Origin: Syntrophaceae bacterium UBA7544 | GTDB lineage: Bacteria > Desulfobacterota > Syntrophia > Syntrophales > Smithellaceae | Assembly: GCA_002479215.1 (NCBI GenBank) | Contig: DLME01000201.1 | Location: 1-23,872, forward strand | Direction: 5' to 3' | Length of the DNA stretch: 23,872 nucleotides | Part shown: positions 1-7,706 of the stretch, one piece after another | Layout: every line of letters begins with the position of its first letter | Position numbering within the stretch: position 1 is the first letter of the stretch | Notes under the pieces: generated by a model | Seen by the model: the letters and a program-made list of their open reading frames with translations, nothing else | Databases searched by the model: none | What the model was told of the DNA's origin: nothing | Made by a program: the position numbers and the translations under genes

Positions 1-564
1 GCAATCGCCATCCCGAATCATTCTTGCTCGGATACCGATGGCGTGGTTCCCGGAGGCGCAAGCGCCCTGCGGTGAAAAAATAGGACCGCTAAATTTTAAC
101 AGCATTCCGGCTTTACCGGAAGGAACATTTGCGCATAAATTAGGCAGCAGATAGGGGCTGACCCTCAGTGGCCCGCGATGTTCCAAATCGTGCATGGCCA
201 CGCGAAAGGCATCCGAACCGTTGAGTGCCGAACCGATAAGGCAAGCCATCCGTGGGGCAATCTTTTCATCAATGGTAATTCCTGAATTTTCGAGCGCCTC
301 CTTGCAGACCGCCATAGTTAAAATTACAAAAGAAGCATTCCAGTTATAAACTTCTTTAGCATCGGTGAAATCAAGCTCCAGTGGATACCAATCCGGAATT
401 TCTCCGACTATGTCGCAGGCCGACTCTACTTTACAACGCGTTACCTTCCTAAAACCGGCTTCACCCTTGATGGCCCTTTTCCATGTTTTCTCAAACGTGC
501 TTCCCAGCGGGGTGGCCGCGCCGTAACCGACAACATATACTTTTCTATTTTTAGGGGCTCTCAT
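1..564 (-). CDS. Beta-ketoacyl synthase, N-terminal part (runs off the window)
   Basis: This is the N-terminal 188 residues of a FabF/KAS-II-like condensing enzyme; the rest lies beyond position 1. The protein opens with a typical thiolase-fold strand (YVVGYGAATPLGSTF, residues 10-24) and reaches the nucleophile motif GACASG, with the active-site Cys near residue 169. The two downstream catalytic histidines are outside the window. In this family the enzyme extends an acyl chain by decarboxylative condensation with malonyl-ACP in the cytoplasm. It starts at an ATG 18 bases after the stop codon of the preceding ketosynthase, so the two are almost certainly co-transcribed. Because the Cys is present, this is not a chain-length-factor type subunit lacking the nucleophile, unless the later histidines are lost. 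The two ketosynthases are clearly divergent, so this is not a recent tandem duplication. Confidence 0.88.
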   Translation of the reverse strand, partial: MRAPKNRKVYVVGYGAATPLGSTFEKTWKRAIKGEAGFRKVTRCKVESACDIVGEIPDWYPLELDFTDAKEVYNWNASFVILTMAVCKEALENSGITIDEKIAPRMACLIGSALNGSDAFRVAMHDLEHRGPLRVSPYLLPNLCANVPSGKAGMLLKFSGPIFSPQGACASGNHAIGIRARMIRDGDC

Positions 565-582
565 AATTTCACTATATATTCT

Positions 583-1833
583 TTATGCTATTCTGTGCAA
601 GATCAAACAGGAATTGCAGCCACCGAACCCAAAAGCGTTTTTCAATGCAAATTCCTGTTTCAACTTTCTGGCTCCTTCGGCCACACAGTCAATTGTAATT
701 TCCGGATCGGGAATGTAATTTATCGTGGGAAGCAAAGTATCTTTTAGCATTCCTTCGATTGCCAAAATCGCTTCGATGGCGGAAGATGCGCCCATGGCGT
801 GCCCCAACTGCGATTTATTCGCCGACACAGGTGGCACTTTATTGCCAAAAATATTGGAGAGGGCATCAGCTTCTACTTTATCACCTACTTTTGTAGAAGT
901 GGCATGCGCGTTAATCGCATCTATATCATTGGGCCGTAATCCGGCATTGGCGATTGTCTCTTCAATGCATCTTTGCACGGTCTCCAGTTTGGGCGAAACA
1001 AAATGGCTCGCATCGGATGTCATTGACCAGCCGGCCATTTCTATTTTTGGTTTAAGCCCATGCGCTTTAGCAAATTCTTCAGTTGCCAAAATAATGCAAC
1101 CGGCGCCTTCGGAAACGACAAAACCTCTTCTATTGATGGAAAAAGGCCTGCTCGTTTTTTCCGGCGGTTCTTCCGGCTGTCCCTCTTTTGGGCGGTAAGC
1201 GCCGTTCATTGTGGCAAATCCGGCGACAATCGGTTCCACCAGAGGAAAATCAACGGCGCCGCCGATAACCACATCCGCCATGTCTCTTTGTAGCAGCATC
1301 TCGCCGATTATGAGCGAGGTAATTCCGGTTGCGCAAGCCGTAATGGTCGAACAGATTGGACCTGTTGCGTGGGTCAGGATAGAAACCTTACCTCCCACCA
1401 TATTAATACAGGAATTGGGATTGGTAAACGGGTGAGGCATCTTACCTTCCGCGACCATCAGGCGATCAGCTTGTAGTACCGCATCCAGACCGCCGACTGC
1501 CGTGCTGAACGTAACCGCCACTCGCGGTGCGATATCCGCTGAAATTACAATTCCGCTTTTTTCCAGAGCGCGATGCACAACCAGCAGGGCGTATTTAAAT
1601 ATCGGCGATGTCCAGTGCGCCATTTCCCGCGGCTGTAAAAAAGGATAGGGGCGTGAATCAATGTCCGCGACTTGACCGGCGACACGCACAGGAAAATCGG
1701 CGGTAAGCGGGAATCTGGTCAACTTTCCTATTCCAGAATCTCCAGCGACTGCACGTTGCCATTGAGTATCCAAATCCGTTCCTAAAGGAGAAACGGCATC
1801 ATAACCCAATATTAGAGTTTTTTTTGAACCCAT
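583..1833 (-). CDS. Beta-ketoacyl-ACP synthase (FabF/KAS II-like)
   Basis: A complete condensing enzyme of 416 residues, the normal FabF length. The whole Cys-His-His triad is visible: Cys167 in TACATG, His310 in NAHATSTKVGD and His345 in the NKSQLGHAMGASS motif, with Lys340 in the same motif. It should elongate an ACP-bound acyl chain using malonyl-ACP. The ATG at 1833 is preferred because the protein then begins MGSKKTLILGYDAVSPLG, like other family members. The frame stays open upstream to a GTG at 1872, inside a palindrome, which would add 13 poorly family-like residues. It is followed at once by a second ketosynthase and preceded, after a 303-base gap with a repeat, by two radical SAM genes. 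It clusters with two ACPs rather than with fabD/fabG/acpP, so it is probably a dedicated enzyme of a specialised pathway and not the housekeeping FabF. Confidence 0.9.
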   Translation of the reverse strand: MGSKKTLILGYDAVSPLGTDLDTQWQRAVAGDSGIGKLTRFPLTADFPVRVAGQVADIDSRPYPFLQPREMAHWTSPIFKYALLVVHRALEKSGIVISADIAPRVAVTFSTAVGGLDAVLQADRLMVAEGKMPHPFTNPNSCINMVGGKVSILTHATGPICSTITACATGITSLIIGEMLLQRDMADVVIGGAVDFPLVEPIVAGFATMNGAYRPKEGQPEEPPEKTSRPFSINRRGFVVSEGAGCIILATEEFAKAHGLKPKIEMAGWSMTSDASHFVSPKLETVQRCIEETIANAGLRPNDIDAINAHATSTKVGDKVEADALSNIFGNKVPPVSANKSQLGHAMGASSAIEAILAIEGMLKDTLLPTINYIPDPEITIDCVAEGARKLKQEFALKNAFGFGGCNSCLILHRIA

Positions 1834-1865
1834 AACTACATTCCTGATACCAAGTTGTATGTAAG

Positions 1866-1886
1866 TTACCACCTCGGAGGTGGTAA
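1866..1886. repeat. 21-bp perfect palindrome upstream of the ketosynthase gene
   Basis: The arms TTACCACCTC and GAGGTGGTAA are exact reverse complements around one central G. The site sits about 33 bases before the chosen ATG of the ketosynthase gene (minus strand). It could be an operator or a hairpin in the leader RNA. There is no downstream T-run to support a terminator. Confidence 0.6.
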
Positions 1887-1950
1887 TTACCGGTGATGTG
1901 AGATTTATTTACTATGCGCTCCCTTACGGGATGCGCCTCCGGTCATTGTC

Positions 1951-2038
1951 TATCTTTGTTGGCATCGTCGTCAGCTCCTCGACGTATGGTACTATACGAC
2001 TGCGTCGCCTCTTCCTTGCCGCCGCGGTATACTTTTGA
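1951..2038 (+). repeat. Dispersed ~88-bp repeat, copy 1
   Basis: First of three copies of a GC-rich repeat (others at 16109-16195 on the opposite strand and 20376-20463). All copies start with a CTTTGTTGGC-like block, have a central hairpin CGTAT-loop-ATACG (here with loop GGTACT) and end with a GCCGCCGCG-like block followed by TACTTT. This copy fills most of the gap between the ketosynthase and radical SAM genes. Confidence 0.82.
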
Positions 2039-2136
2039 CTGCGACTTGGTATAAAAAATCCTCTCCTGCGGGAAAGGGAAAGCCGAGGATGGAGGATGTT
2101 AATAACAAATGTGCCTATATCAAAGATTGTTGGGTA

Positions 2137-3132
2137 TTACCAAGGAATAAAACGGTACAGCTTGGCGAACATTTCATAAACTTCGATCCAGTTTTGTAAA
2201 TCTTTGGTTGAGCTCATGTGGTCCCGCTTGTTGACCATTATCCAACTCATATGCGCTGCTCCATCTTTGCAGGTGGAGCAATCGCGCGTTGCCGATGTGC
2301 AGCAGCGGTGAACTGTTTGTAAATCGGAAGCCCAGCGGAAAAAATGGATCAGACGGCGGGTTTGTGGTTTTCTGTTATCCAGAGATTCGGTAACGGACGG
2401 GCATTCTTTCCAGCCAAAGCGGCGTCCCATCATTTTCCCGGAGGTAATAACTTCGTGGTAGTATTTGCTGGAAATTACCGTTTGGGGGTATTTGTCCAGC
2501 ATTTCATCCATTTCACGGCGTAAATCTTTGAGTTCACCTTCGCGCCAGGAAAATCCGTCAACACCTTCATCATTCGAGAGAAGCTGGAGATGCACTTTTA
2601 AGCCGACATCCGCAATTCGTTTGATTACCGGCTCGACCTTTCCAAGCTGTTTTGGTGTTATGGTATAAAGATAGTAGGTGTAAGGGTCGCCGGCATAATT
2701 TTTACTGGAGATGGCAAATGTATCGCGTCCGCGGAGAACCTTTTCATCGGCACTGCCGCCCCACAGGGAAATCCCCACCATCATGTCGGGAAATTTATCA
2801 CGGGAAATTTTAATCAAGCCGTTAGTGGCGCAGTAGGCGGGCAGGCGTTTATAAAAAGCTTCGATGCGATCCATGCACAAAGTTGGCTCACCTCCGATCA
2901 GAATCGCCAGATTAACGCCGCGCTCTTTTTCTTTATCAATAAAATTTTCCCATTTCCGTATATCCATTTCCTCCGTCACTTCATGCTCACCGGAAGAAAA
3001 GAAGAAACACCCCTTGCAGCGCAAGTTGCAGCGGTTGGTTACATCATATATGGAACTGCGGATGTTAAGATTGGCAATCCGTTTGTAACGGGCTTGCCAA
3101 TCCTGATCCAGTAAGGAACTAACTGTTTTCAT
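2137..3132 (-). CDS. Radical SAM protein with C-terminal extra cysteine motif
   Basis: A 331-residue radical SAM enzyme. The [4Fe-4S]/SAM motif CNLRCKGC places cysteines at residues 35, 39 and 42, followed by a GGEPTL motif (SAM-binding GGE) near residues 100-105. Near the C-terminus is a second cysteine set, CC-x6-C-x2-C (CCTSATRDCSTC), which looks like ligands for an auxiliary iron-sulfur cluster. It is homologous along its length to the next gene upstream (3181-4263), which has the same two cysteine sets, so they are diverged tandem paralogues. Its place between ACP and ketosynthase genes suggests radical modification of an acyl chain or of a carrier-bound intermediate; that role is inference. 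The ATG at 3132 follows a purine-rich AAGGGCAG segment. The substrate cannot be read from sequence. Confidence 0.85.
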   Translation of the reverse strand: MKTVSSLLDQDWQARYKRIANLNIRSSIYDVTNRCNLRCKGCFFFSSGEHEVTEEMDIRKWENFIDKEKERGVNLAILIGGEPTLCMDRIEAFYKRLPAYCATNGLIKISRDKFPDMMVGISLWGGSADEKVLRGRDTFAISSKNYAGDPYTYYLYTITPKQLGKVEPVIKRIADVGLKVHLQLLSNDEGVDGFSWREGELKDLRREMDEMLDKYPQTVISSKYYHEVITSGKMMGRRFGWKECPSVTESLDNRKPQTRRLIHFFRWASDLQTVHRCCTSATRDCSTCKDGAAHMSWIMVNKRDHMSSTKDLQNWIEVYEMFAKLYRFIPW

Positions 3133-3180
3133 TAACTCTGCCCTTCTTCAGAAAGATAATATATAATACCCGGATTTTTT

Positions 3181-4263
3181 TTAATTTACAGCTACCTGTG
3201 GCGGCGCTACCTGCTCGGCGCAAAGATTTTCTCCTTTTTCATAGTCCATGACCCAGACCGCCAGATAAGTATCGACATAATCAAGCCAGGATTTAAATGA
3301 GGCCAGGTTGTTTACATGGCGGTAAAGGCGCGCTGTGACGACCGCGGAACCGGCGGCGTAATGACGGCAATCGACGCAATCCGTATCCGGCACACAACAG
3401 GCAACCGACCTGTCCCAGTTCAAGTCCGTTCTGTATTGCCGGAAAGATCTGCCCAGACCGATATCCTGCGAAGGATTCTGGCGGGGATATGAACAACTGT
3501 AAAGATCGTGCAAACCTTTTTTATGGGTGTGCGCCACGGCATTGTAAACGGAAAAAAGAATATTTTGCGGATATTTATTCAAAAGCGCTATCATCATTTG
3601 CTCTGTTCGTTGAAGAGATTCATCATCATGTCGCAGATGTCCTGTATAACCCACCGGAGAAGAAAAAACATTAAAGGTTAGTTTGCAACCGTTAGCAACG
3701 AGCTCGGAGGCGACATCATTTGCTTCATTGATATTTTCCCGCGTAAAGGTGTAAACGAAGACCGCGCGCGGATCATTTTTATAATTTTCAATCTGTTTTT
3801 TTAAAAGATTTTTCGCTTTTCTGATGCGCAGGCTGGTTTCGTCATTACCCCAAACGGAAATATGTAGTTTGTAGCCGACTGATTCCGGGATTTTTCTATA
3901 GCCATTGGTGGCAATACTGCCCAGCGGCATTTCCTGATAGCATACATCCAGCAACTCCGGCACTAAAGACGGTTCCGCTCCCGCCAGAACTACATAGGTA
4001 ATGCCGCGAGCTTTTTCGGCCTGCATTAGTTTACGCCATGCTTCCGCATCATTAATTTCCCGGGCAAACTGCTTATCCCCTTCAAAATAATAACAGCCGT
4101 CACAACGGATATTGCAGCGGTTAGACATGTCATAGGTTGATTCCCGCAGAAAAAAATATTTCCTGACTTTTTCCCAACGAGCCTTTACCTCCGGCTGGGC
4201 TAAAAGCTCGGAAAATTTCGGTTTGGCCGGTTCCAAAGAATCTTTATTGTTAATAGTAGTCAT
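3181..4263 (-). CDS. Radical SAM protein, paralogue of the adjacent gene
   Basis: A radical SAM enzyme of 360 residues counted from the ATG at 4263; an in-frame TTG two codons earlier is less likely. The cluster motif CNIRCDGC gives Cys50, Cys54 and Cys57, and a GAEPSL motif follows in the SAM-binding position. The C-terminal part carries CC-x5-C-x2-C (CCVPDTDCVDC), matching the layout of the paralogue at 2137-3132 and implying an auxiliary cluster. The pair also share the segments before the motif (xxYDxxNRCNxRC) and the TNG and SxWG segments after it. It lies 20 bases after an acyl carrier protein gene and 48 bases before the second paralogue, so one transcript is likely. Two co-expressed paralogues might act at successive positions of a chain or as a heterodimer; neither is shown. 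Confidence 0.85.
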   Translation of the reverse strand: MTTINNKDSLEPAKPKFSELLAQPEVKARWEKVRKYFFLRESTYDMSNRCNIRCDGCYYFEGDKQFAREINDAEAWRKLMQAEKARGITYVVLAGAEPSLVPELLDVCYQEMPLGSIATNGYRKIPESVGYKLHISVWGNDETSLRIRKAKNLLKKQIENYKNDPRAVFVYTFTRENINEANDVASELVANGCKLTFNVFSSPVGYTGHLRHDDESLQRTEQMMIALLNKYPQNILFSVYNAVAHTHKKGLHDLYSCSYPRQNPSQDIGLGRSFRQYRTDLNWDRSVACCVPDTDCVDCRHYAAGSAVVTARLYRHVNNLASFKSWLDYVDTYLAVWVMDYEKGENLCAEQVAPPQVAVN

Positions 4264-4283
4264 AGACAATTAATTTCTATCGA

Positions 4284-4556
4284 TTAACTTTTCGCGGTAA
4301 GTTTTTCTTTGATATAATCGGCTATGAGGCGAATAGTTTTTAATTTTGGATAATCGTCTTCATCAATCACAATTTTATACTCATCCTGCAGTACTAAGGC
4401 AATCGTGGCTAAATCCATACTATCAATGCCCAGTTCATCCACTAGGTCCATATCCGGATTGAATGTGTCGGCAGTAACATCTTCTAGCTTAAGTTCTCCA
4501 ATAATAACTTCGGCCACATGACGTATAATGCCTTTTATATCTCGACTTTCAGGCAT
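4284..4556 (-). CDS. Acyl carrier protein
   Basis: A 90-residue acidic protein with the phosphopantetheine attachment motif ELGIDSMDL; the modified serine is Ser46. The helical acidic pattern and length fit a stand-alone ACP. It starts with ATG behind a very strong ribosome binding site (GGAGAGGAGGA). It sits between a dehydratase-like gene and a radical SAM gene and is one of two different ACPs in the cluster (the other is at 7346-7618), so the pathway has its own carriers. It should tether growing acyl intermediates for the neighbouring ketosynthases in the cytoplasm. The two ACPs differ strongly outside the serine motif, which suggests different partners or pathway stages. Confidence 0.92.
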   Translation of the reverse strand: MPESRDIKGIIRHVAEVIIGELKLEDVTADTFNPDMDLVDELGIDSMDLATIALVLQDEYKIVIDEDDYPKLKTIRLIADYIKEKLTAKS

Positions 4557-4580
4557 CAGTATCCTCCTCTCCTTCTATGC

Positions 4581-4961
4581 TTATTTATCTTTTTTTATCT
4601 TCTGCGCAATTATTAAACCACTGCATACGATATTTTCGCTATTTGCTACTTTAAAAGAAAACAATGTTTCCTCGCCCAATTCTTCACCGGAGATGTTCAG
4701 CGATAAATTTTCTCCGGGTTTTACCGGTTGGGTAAATCTCACTCTTCTCAGTGCGGAAAGCTTAACTTGCTCGTTTCCTTTTTCGGTATGGCGGATAATT
4801 GCCTGTTCGGCCAGATGAATCAGAGCTATTCCCGGAAGAATCGGCTCACCAGGGAAATGTCCTACAAACCAGGGCGAATCAGTCGGCACATAAGCTAATG
4901 CTTCAATCTCATTTGGTTTATCGGATTTAACCTCCCTTAGCAAATTCCATCGACTTTTCAA
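4581..4961 (-). CDS. Hotdog-fold 3-hydroxyacyl-ACP dehydratase-like protein (FabZ/ApeI-like)
   Basis: A 126-residue single hotdog domain with the family signature WFVGHFPGEPILPG (residues 31-44), including the catalytic-type His35. FabZ has a catalytic Glu seven residues after the PG, in IIEAMAQ. Aligning by eye, this protein reads GIALIHLAEQ there, so the Glu is replaced by His49 and the nearest acid is Glu52. It may therefore be a dehydratase with a shifted acid, a thioesterase-like variant, or a non-catalytic partner. The start is a TTG at 4961, supported by GAGGA seven bases upstream; no suitable ATG lies nearby. It is 24 bases upstream of the ACP gene, consistent with co-transcription. 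Membership of the fold is firm; activity is uncertain. Confidence 0.8.
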   Translation of the reverse strand: MKSRWNLLREVKSDKPNEIEALAYVPTDSPWFVGHFPGEPILPGIALIHLAEQAIIRHTEKGNEQVKLSALRRVRFTQPVKPGENLSLNISGEELGEETLFSFKVANSENIVCSGLIIAQKIKKDK

Positions 4962-5073
4962 GAGAATATTCCTCGTTTACTACCGTGCAAAATTTAATTT
5001 ATTTTGAGCAACGCTTCTTTATATCATTAATTATTTTTTAATCAAAATTTTTTATAAAATCAATGATTAATTT

Positions 5074-5108
5074 ACCCCGTTAGAAAGTAGAAGACTTTCT
5101 AACGGGGT
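5074..5108. terminator. Perfect 15-bp stem hairpin, probable (bidirectional?) terminator
   Basis: ACCCCGTTAGAAAGT (5074-5088) and ACTTTCTAACGGGGT (5094-5108) pair perfectly around the loop AGAAG. It lies in the 168-base gap between the deacetylase gene and the dehydratase-like gene, both on the minus strand. The plus-strand side is followed by TTACTTTTT, while the minus-strand side is followed by an AT-rich but not T-rich sequence. It could end the 8072-5130 transcript, or be an attenuator or processing site within a longer operon. Confidence 0.65.
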
Positions 5109-5129
5109 TTACTTTTTGGGAAAAGATTT

Positions 5130-5942
5130 TTATAAATTTTTATTTTCCATTATCATCACTTCTTTGTTTATTAAAACGGAAAGCGGCACAACTCTAAAAC
5201 CCCTGGAAATAATTCCGGCCAAAAGAATTTCTATCTCCGATAAAAAAATAATATCGTCTTCCTTGCTTCGCGTCGGTACGTCGTGAAGCAAGATAATGTC
5301 ATCGGCTTTTACTTTTTTCAGTATTTTTTGGCTGACGTTTTTTATAAAAAAATTGCCGGCATCAAAGGCGCGACAGCTGAATGTTAGGCAATACATCCCC
5401 AGTTTGTCGAGAATTGAAGGAAGCTTGGGATTAACTATACCTACCGGCGGCCGGAAAGCCAGCGTTTTTATCCCCATATTGCGCAAAACTTCTTGAGCCG
5501 TGTATATTTCCTGATAAAGAGTATCATAACCTCTAAACATCAAAAATGGATTATGGTTATACGAGTGGTTGCCGATAGAATGACCACGGGCAATTATATC
5601 ATTAATGATATCAGAGTGGTGAAGAGCATTGACGCCGGAGACAAAAAAAGTCGCCTTCATTGAATACTTATCAAGCAGATCAAGAATTTGTGTCGTCATC
5701 GGTTTTGAAGGACCATCATCAAAAGTGAGCGCAACCATATTTTTTTGCGTACTGCCGCGGCTGATCACAGGCAGAAAAAAGTTGGTTAGTGGGAAAAAAG
5801 AAGCAAAAACGCACAGAAGAATGTAAAAAAAAGCGACGGCGGCCGCCATCAAGGGGCTGACAAAATAAACTAACGCGGCGACAGCCAAAAGAATTATTCC
5901 TGAAGCTTCGGCCGGATTCAAGAACGGCAATCTCTTTTTCAT
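5130..5942 (-). CDS. Membrane-anchored polysaccharide deacetylase (NodB domain)
   Basis: A 270-residue protein with two hydrophobic N-terminal segments (about residues 12-50) followed by a NodB-homology carbohydrate esterase 4 domain. Visible motifs are TFDDGPS (catalytic base and metal Asp), GNHSYNH (metal histidines), FRPPVG and LLHD. The family hydrolyses N- or O-acyl groups from amino sugars using a divalent metal, usually at or outside the cytoplasmic membrane. Its ATG overlaps the stop of the B12-type radical SAM gene (sequence TAATG, one shared base), so translation is probably coupled. An in-frame GTG six codons upstream is possible but would overlap further. In an acyl-chain cluster it may trim a lipid-linked sugar or hydrolyse an acyl amide; this is inference. 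Confidence 0.86.
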   Translation of the reverse strand: MKKRLPFLNPAEASGIILLAVAALVYFVSPLMAAAVAFFYILLCVFASFFPLTNFFLPVISRGSTQKNMVALTFDDGPSKPMTTQILDLLDKYSMKATFFVSGVNALHHSDIINDIIARGHSIGNHSYNHNPFLMFRGYDTLYQEIYTAQEVLRNMGIKTLAFRPPVGIVNPKLPSILDKLGMYCLTFSCRAFDAGNFFIKNVSQKILKKVKADDIILLHDVPTRSKEDDIIFLSEIEILLAGIISRGFRVVPLSVLINKEVMIMENKNL

Positions 5943-7291
5943 TAAATCAGGTGCTCCCACAAAGGTCCTGTTAACCCCCGTTCATAGAGTTTGGGCAAAA
6001 CATGGGTCGCCTTGGCTTCACCGGCGTCGACGAGCCAATTCAAACGACCGTCGGCATGAGTTTTCACCGTTTGCATAATTTCCCGGCCGGATATGTGTGA
6101 TGATCTATAAAATACAGGTTGCAGGAGACTTTGAGAGGCTGTGATTTGACCTTCCTTCAAAGCGAGATCATACAACGCGGTATGAGGGTAAATGCGGATG
6201 CCGCAAAAAAAGAAAAAGACCGATTTTTCCAGCTTATCCATTCCCTTTAATGTTTTTTGCAGGGTCTGATAGTTTTCACCCGGACCGCCCAGAAGGAAAT
6301 AATGGGCAACGTGCAGGTCAGCCTTCCGGGCTTGACTATGAGCGGTAAATACATCAGCGGCGACAAAAGGTTTGCCCAAATTGATGAGCATTAAATCGGA
6401 CAAAGATTCTGTCCCAAATTCCACATGAGTCAAGCCGGCATCCGCCAGACGCTTATAATAATCGGCTGGAGGAGCGGTGGGAGCAAAAAAACCTCCCCAG
6501 GGTATGGATACGCGGGCATCAATAAAAGCCTGCGCTACTTGTCTGCTGTGATCGTGACTGGCATTAAAAGCCGAATCAGTAATAAAAATGTACTTGGCGC
6601 CGGCATCCTGCAATTCGCGCGCTTTTTGGGCTATTTCCTGCGGTGGGAAAAATCGCATCCGGCTGCCTTCGATGTGCGGATAAGTGCAGTAGCTGCAGCG
6701 AAAAGGGCACCCCCTTTTTGTTTGCAGGTTGAGCATTCCACCGTAGGATAAATAAAATTTTGTATGCGAACTTGCCGGATTAAAACTTCTATTGATTGGA
6801 CTATCCCACGGTTCGTAAGTAATGACGGAGGTTTCTTTAGTCACAATGCCGGGAATTGATTTTACGTCAGCATTTTTTTGCAGTGCTTCCAAAAGCAAGG
6901 GCAACCTTTCGCCCTCGCCGGCAATGCCGTAATCGGCATCCAGTGCGTGCAGAAATTCAACCGGAAAAACGGTGAAACCACTGCCTCCTAAAATCAACAA
7001 GGCTCGCGAATTTTTTCTGATCCGGCGCACCAAATTTTGATATTCTGCAAGAAAGCCGCGGCTGTTTATTGTATCCAGGTTATCTATATTTCTGATTGAT
7101 ACTCCGACAAAATCTGGTAAAAACTCTCGAATTACCATCCCTAATTCTTCCAGATCATTAAATTCATTTAAATCAACAATTTTGGTTTGATAACGTGAAT
7201 CCAATGAACCGGCGACATAATCGAGCCCCAGGGGATAAACAGGATACGGAACTCTCAGAGTGTTTGCCGAGATTAGCAATACTTTCATCAT
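5942..7291 (-). CDS. B12-binding-type radical SAM protein
   Basis: About 449 residues with an N-terminal Rossmann-like cobalamin-binding-type domain (start MKVLLISANTLRVPYPVYPLG, residues 2-22; LLILGGSGFTVFP near 98-110) and a central radical SAM core with TKRGCPFRCSYC, Cys195, Cys199 and Cys202. This architecture is typical of enzymes that methylate or rearrange unactivated carbons, or form C-C bonds. No classic DxHxxG cobalamin His motif is evident, as in many members of this class. The start is the ATG pair at 7291/7288; an upstream TTG at 7306 is less likely. It is translationally coupled to the deacetylase gene through a TAATG overlap. Together with the two other radical SAM genes it gives the cluster three radical enzymes. 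Confidence 0.86.
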   Translation of the reverse strand: MMKVLLISANTLRVPYPVYPLGLDYVAGSLDSRYQTKIVDLNEFNDLEELGMVIREFLPDFVGVSIRNIDNLDTINSRGFLAEYQNLVRRIRKNSRALLILGGSGFTVFPVEFLHALDADYGIAGEGERLPLLLEALQKNADVKSIPGIVTKETSVITYEPWDSPINRSFNPASSHTKFYLSYGGMLNLQTKRGCPFRCSYCTYPHIEGSRMRFFPPQEIAQKARELQDAGAKYIFITDSAFNASHDHSRQVAQAFIDARVSIPWGGFFAPTAPPADYYKRLADAGLTHVEFGTESLSDLMLINLGKPFVAADVFTAHSQARKADLHVAHYFLLGGPGENYQTLQKTLKGMDKLEKSVFFFFCGIRIYPHTALYDLALKEGQITASQSLLQPVFYRSSHISGREIMQTVKTHADGRLNWLVDAGEAKATHVLPKLYERGLTGPLWEHLI

Positions 7292-7345
7292 AGAGGCAAA
7301 ATGCAAAAAGCGCTATAAGGTTATTATCTTTGCGTAAGCGAAAGC

Positions 7346-7618
7346 TTAGGCCTTTTGACGCTGATTCGCTAAAATGTGCGTGGCCAATGCACGCACCGAT
7401 GCAAAAACCTTGGAGCCAAGTTCTTTGCTCTCGATTTTGACGCCATAGATTTTTTCAATCATCATCACTAACTCCAGCACATCAATGGAATCAATTCCCG
7501 TATCGCCGCCCACAAGCGGAGCATCATCTTTGATATCTTCCGGTCTAACATCCATCAGTCCCAGAGTTTGAATGATCTTCACTTTTAATTCAGCTATCAA
7601 TTCATTAAGTTGACTCAT
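7346..7618 (-). CDS. Acyl carrier protein
   Basis: A 90-residue ACP with the attachment motif GDTGIDSIDVLEL; Ser44 would carry phosphopantetheine. The ATG at 7618 is chosen over an in-frame TTG four codons earlier because GAGGTG sits five bases upstream of it. The protein is more like polyketide or aryl-polyene carriers in having a GG pair before the motif (LVGGDTGIDS), a soft resemblance only. It is 54 bases ahead of the B12-type radical SAM gene and is the second carrier in the cluster. The carrier may hold the substrate of that radical enzyme or feed the ketosynthases further downstream. Confidence 0.92.
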   Translation of the reverse strand: MSQLNELIAELKVKIIQTLGLMDVRPEDIKDDAPLVGGDTGIDSIDVLELVMMIEKIYGVKIESKELGSKVFASVRALATHILANQRQKA

Positions 7619-7706
7619 TGAACACCTCAAAATTTTAATCTGGCACTCGCCAGCGCATTTTAGTCTTTTATCTTTATGCTTCCAAATTATTCGTATTTAA
7701 AGAAGC

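Noticed and set aside
725..1435. Several plus-strand frames inside the ketosynthase gene
   Set aside because: They are antisense to a protein with a complete catalytic triad, and their products show no family features.
583..1872. GTG start at 1872 for the ketosynthase
   Set aside because: It lies inside the palindrome, lacks a ribosome binding site, and adds residues not seen in the family.
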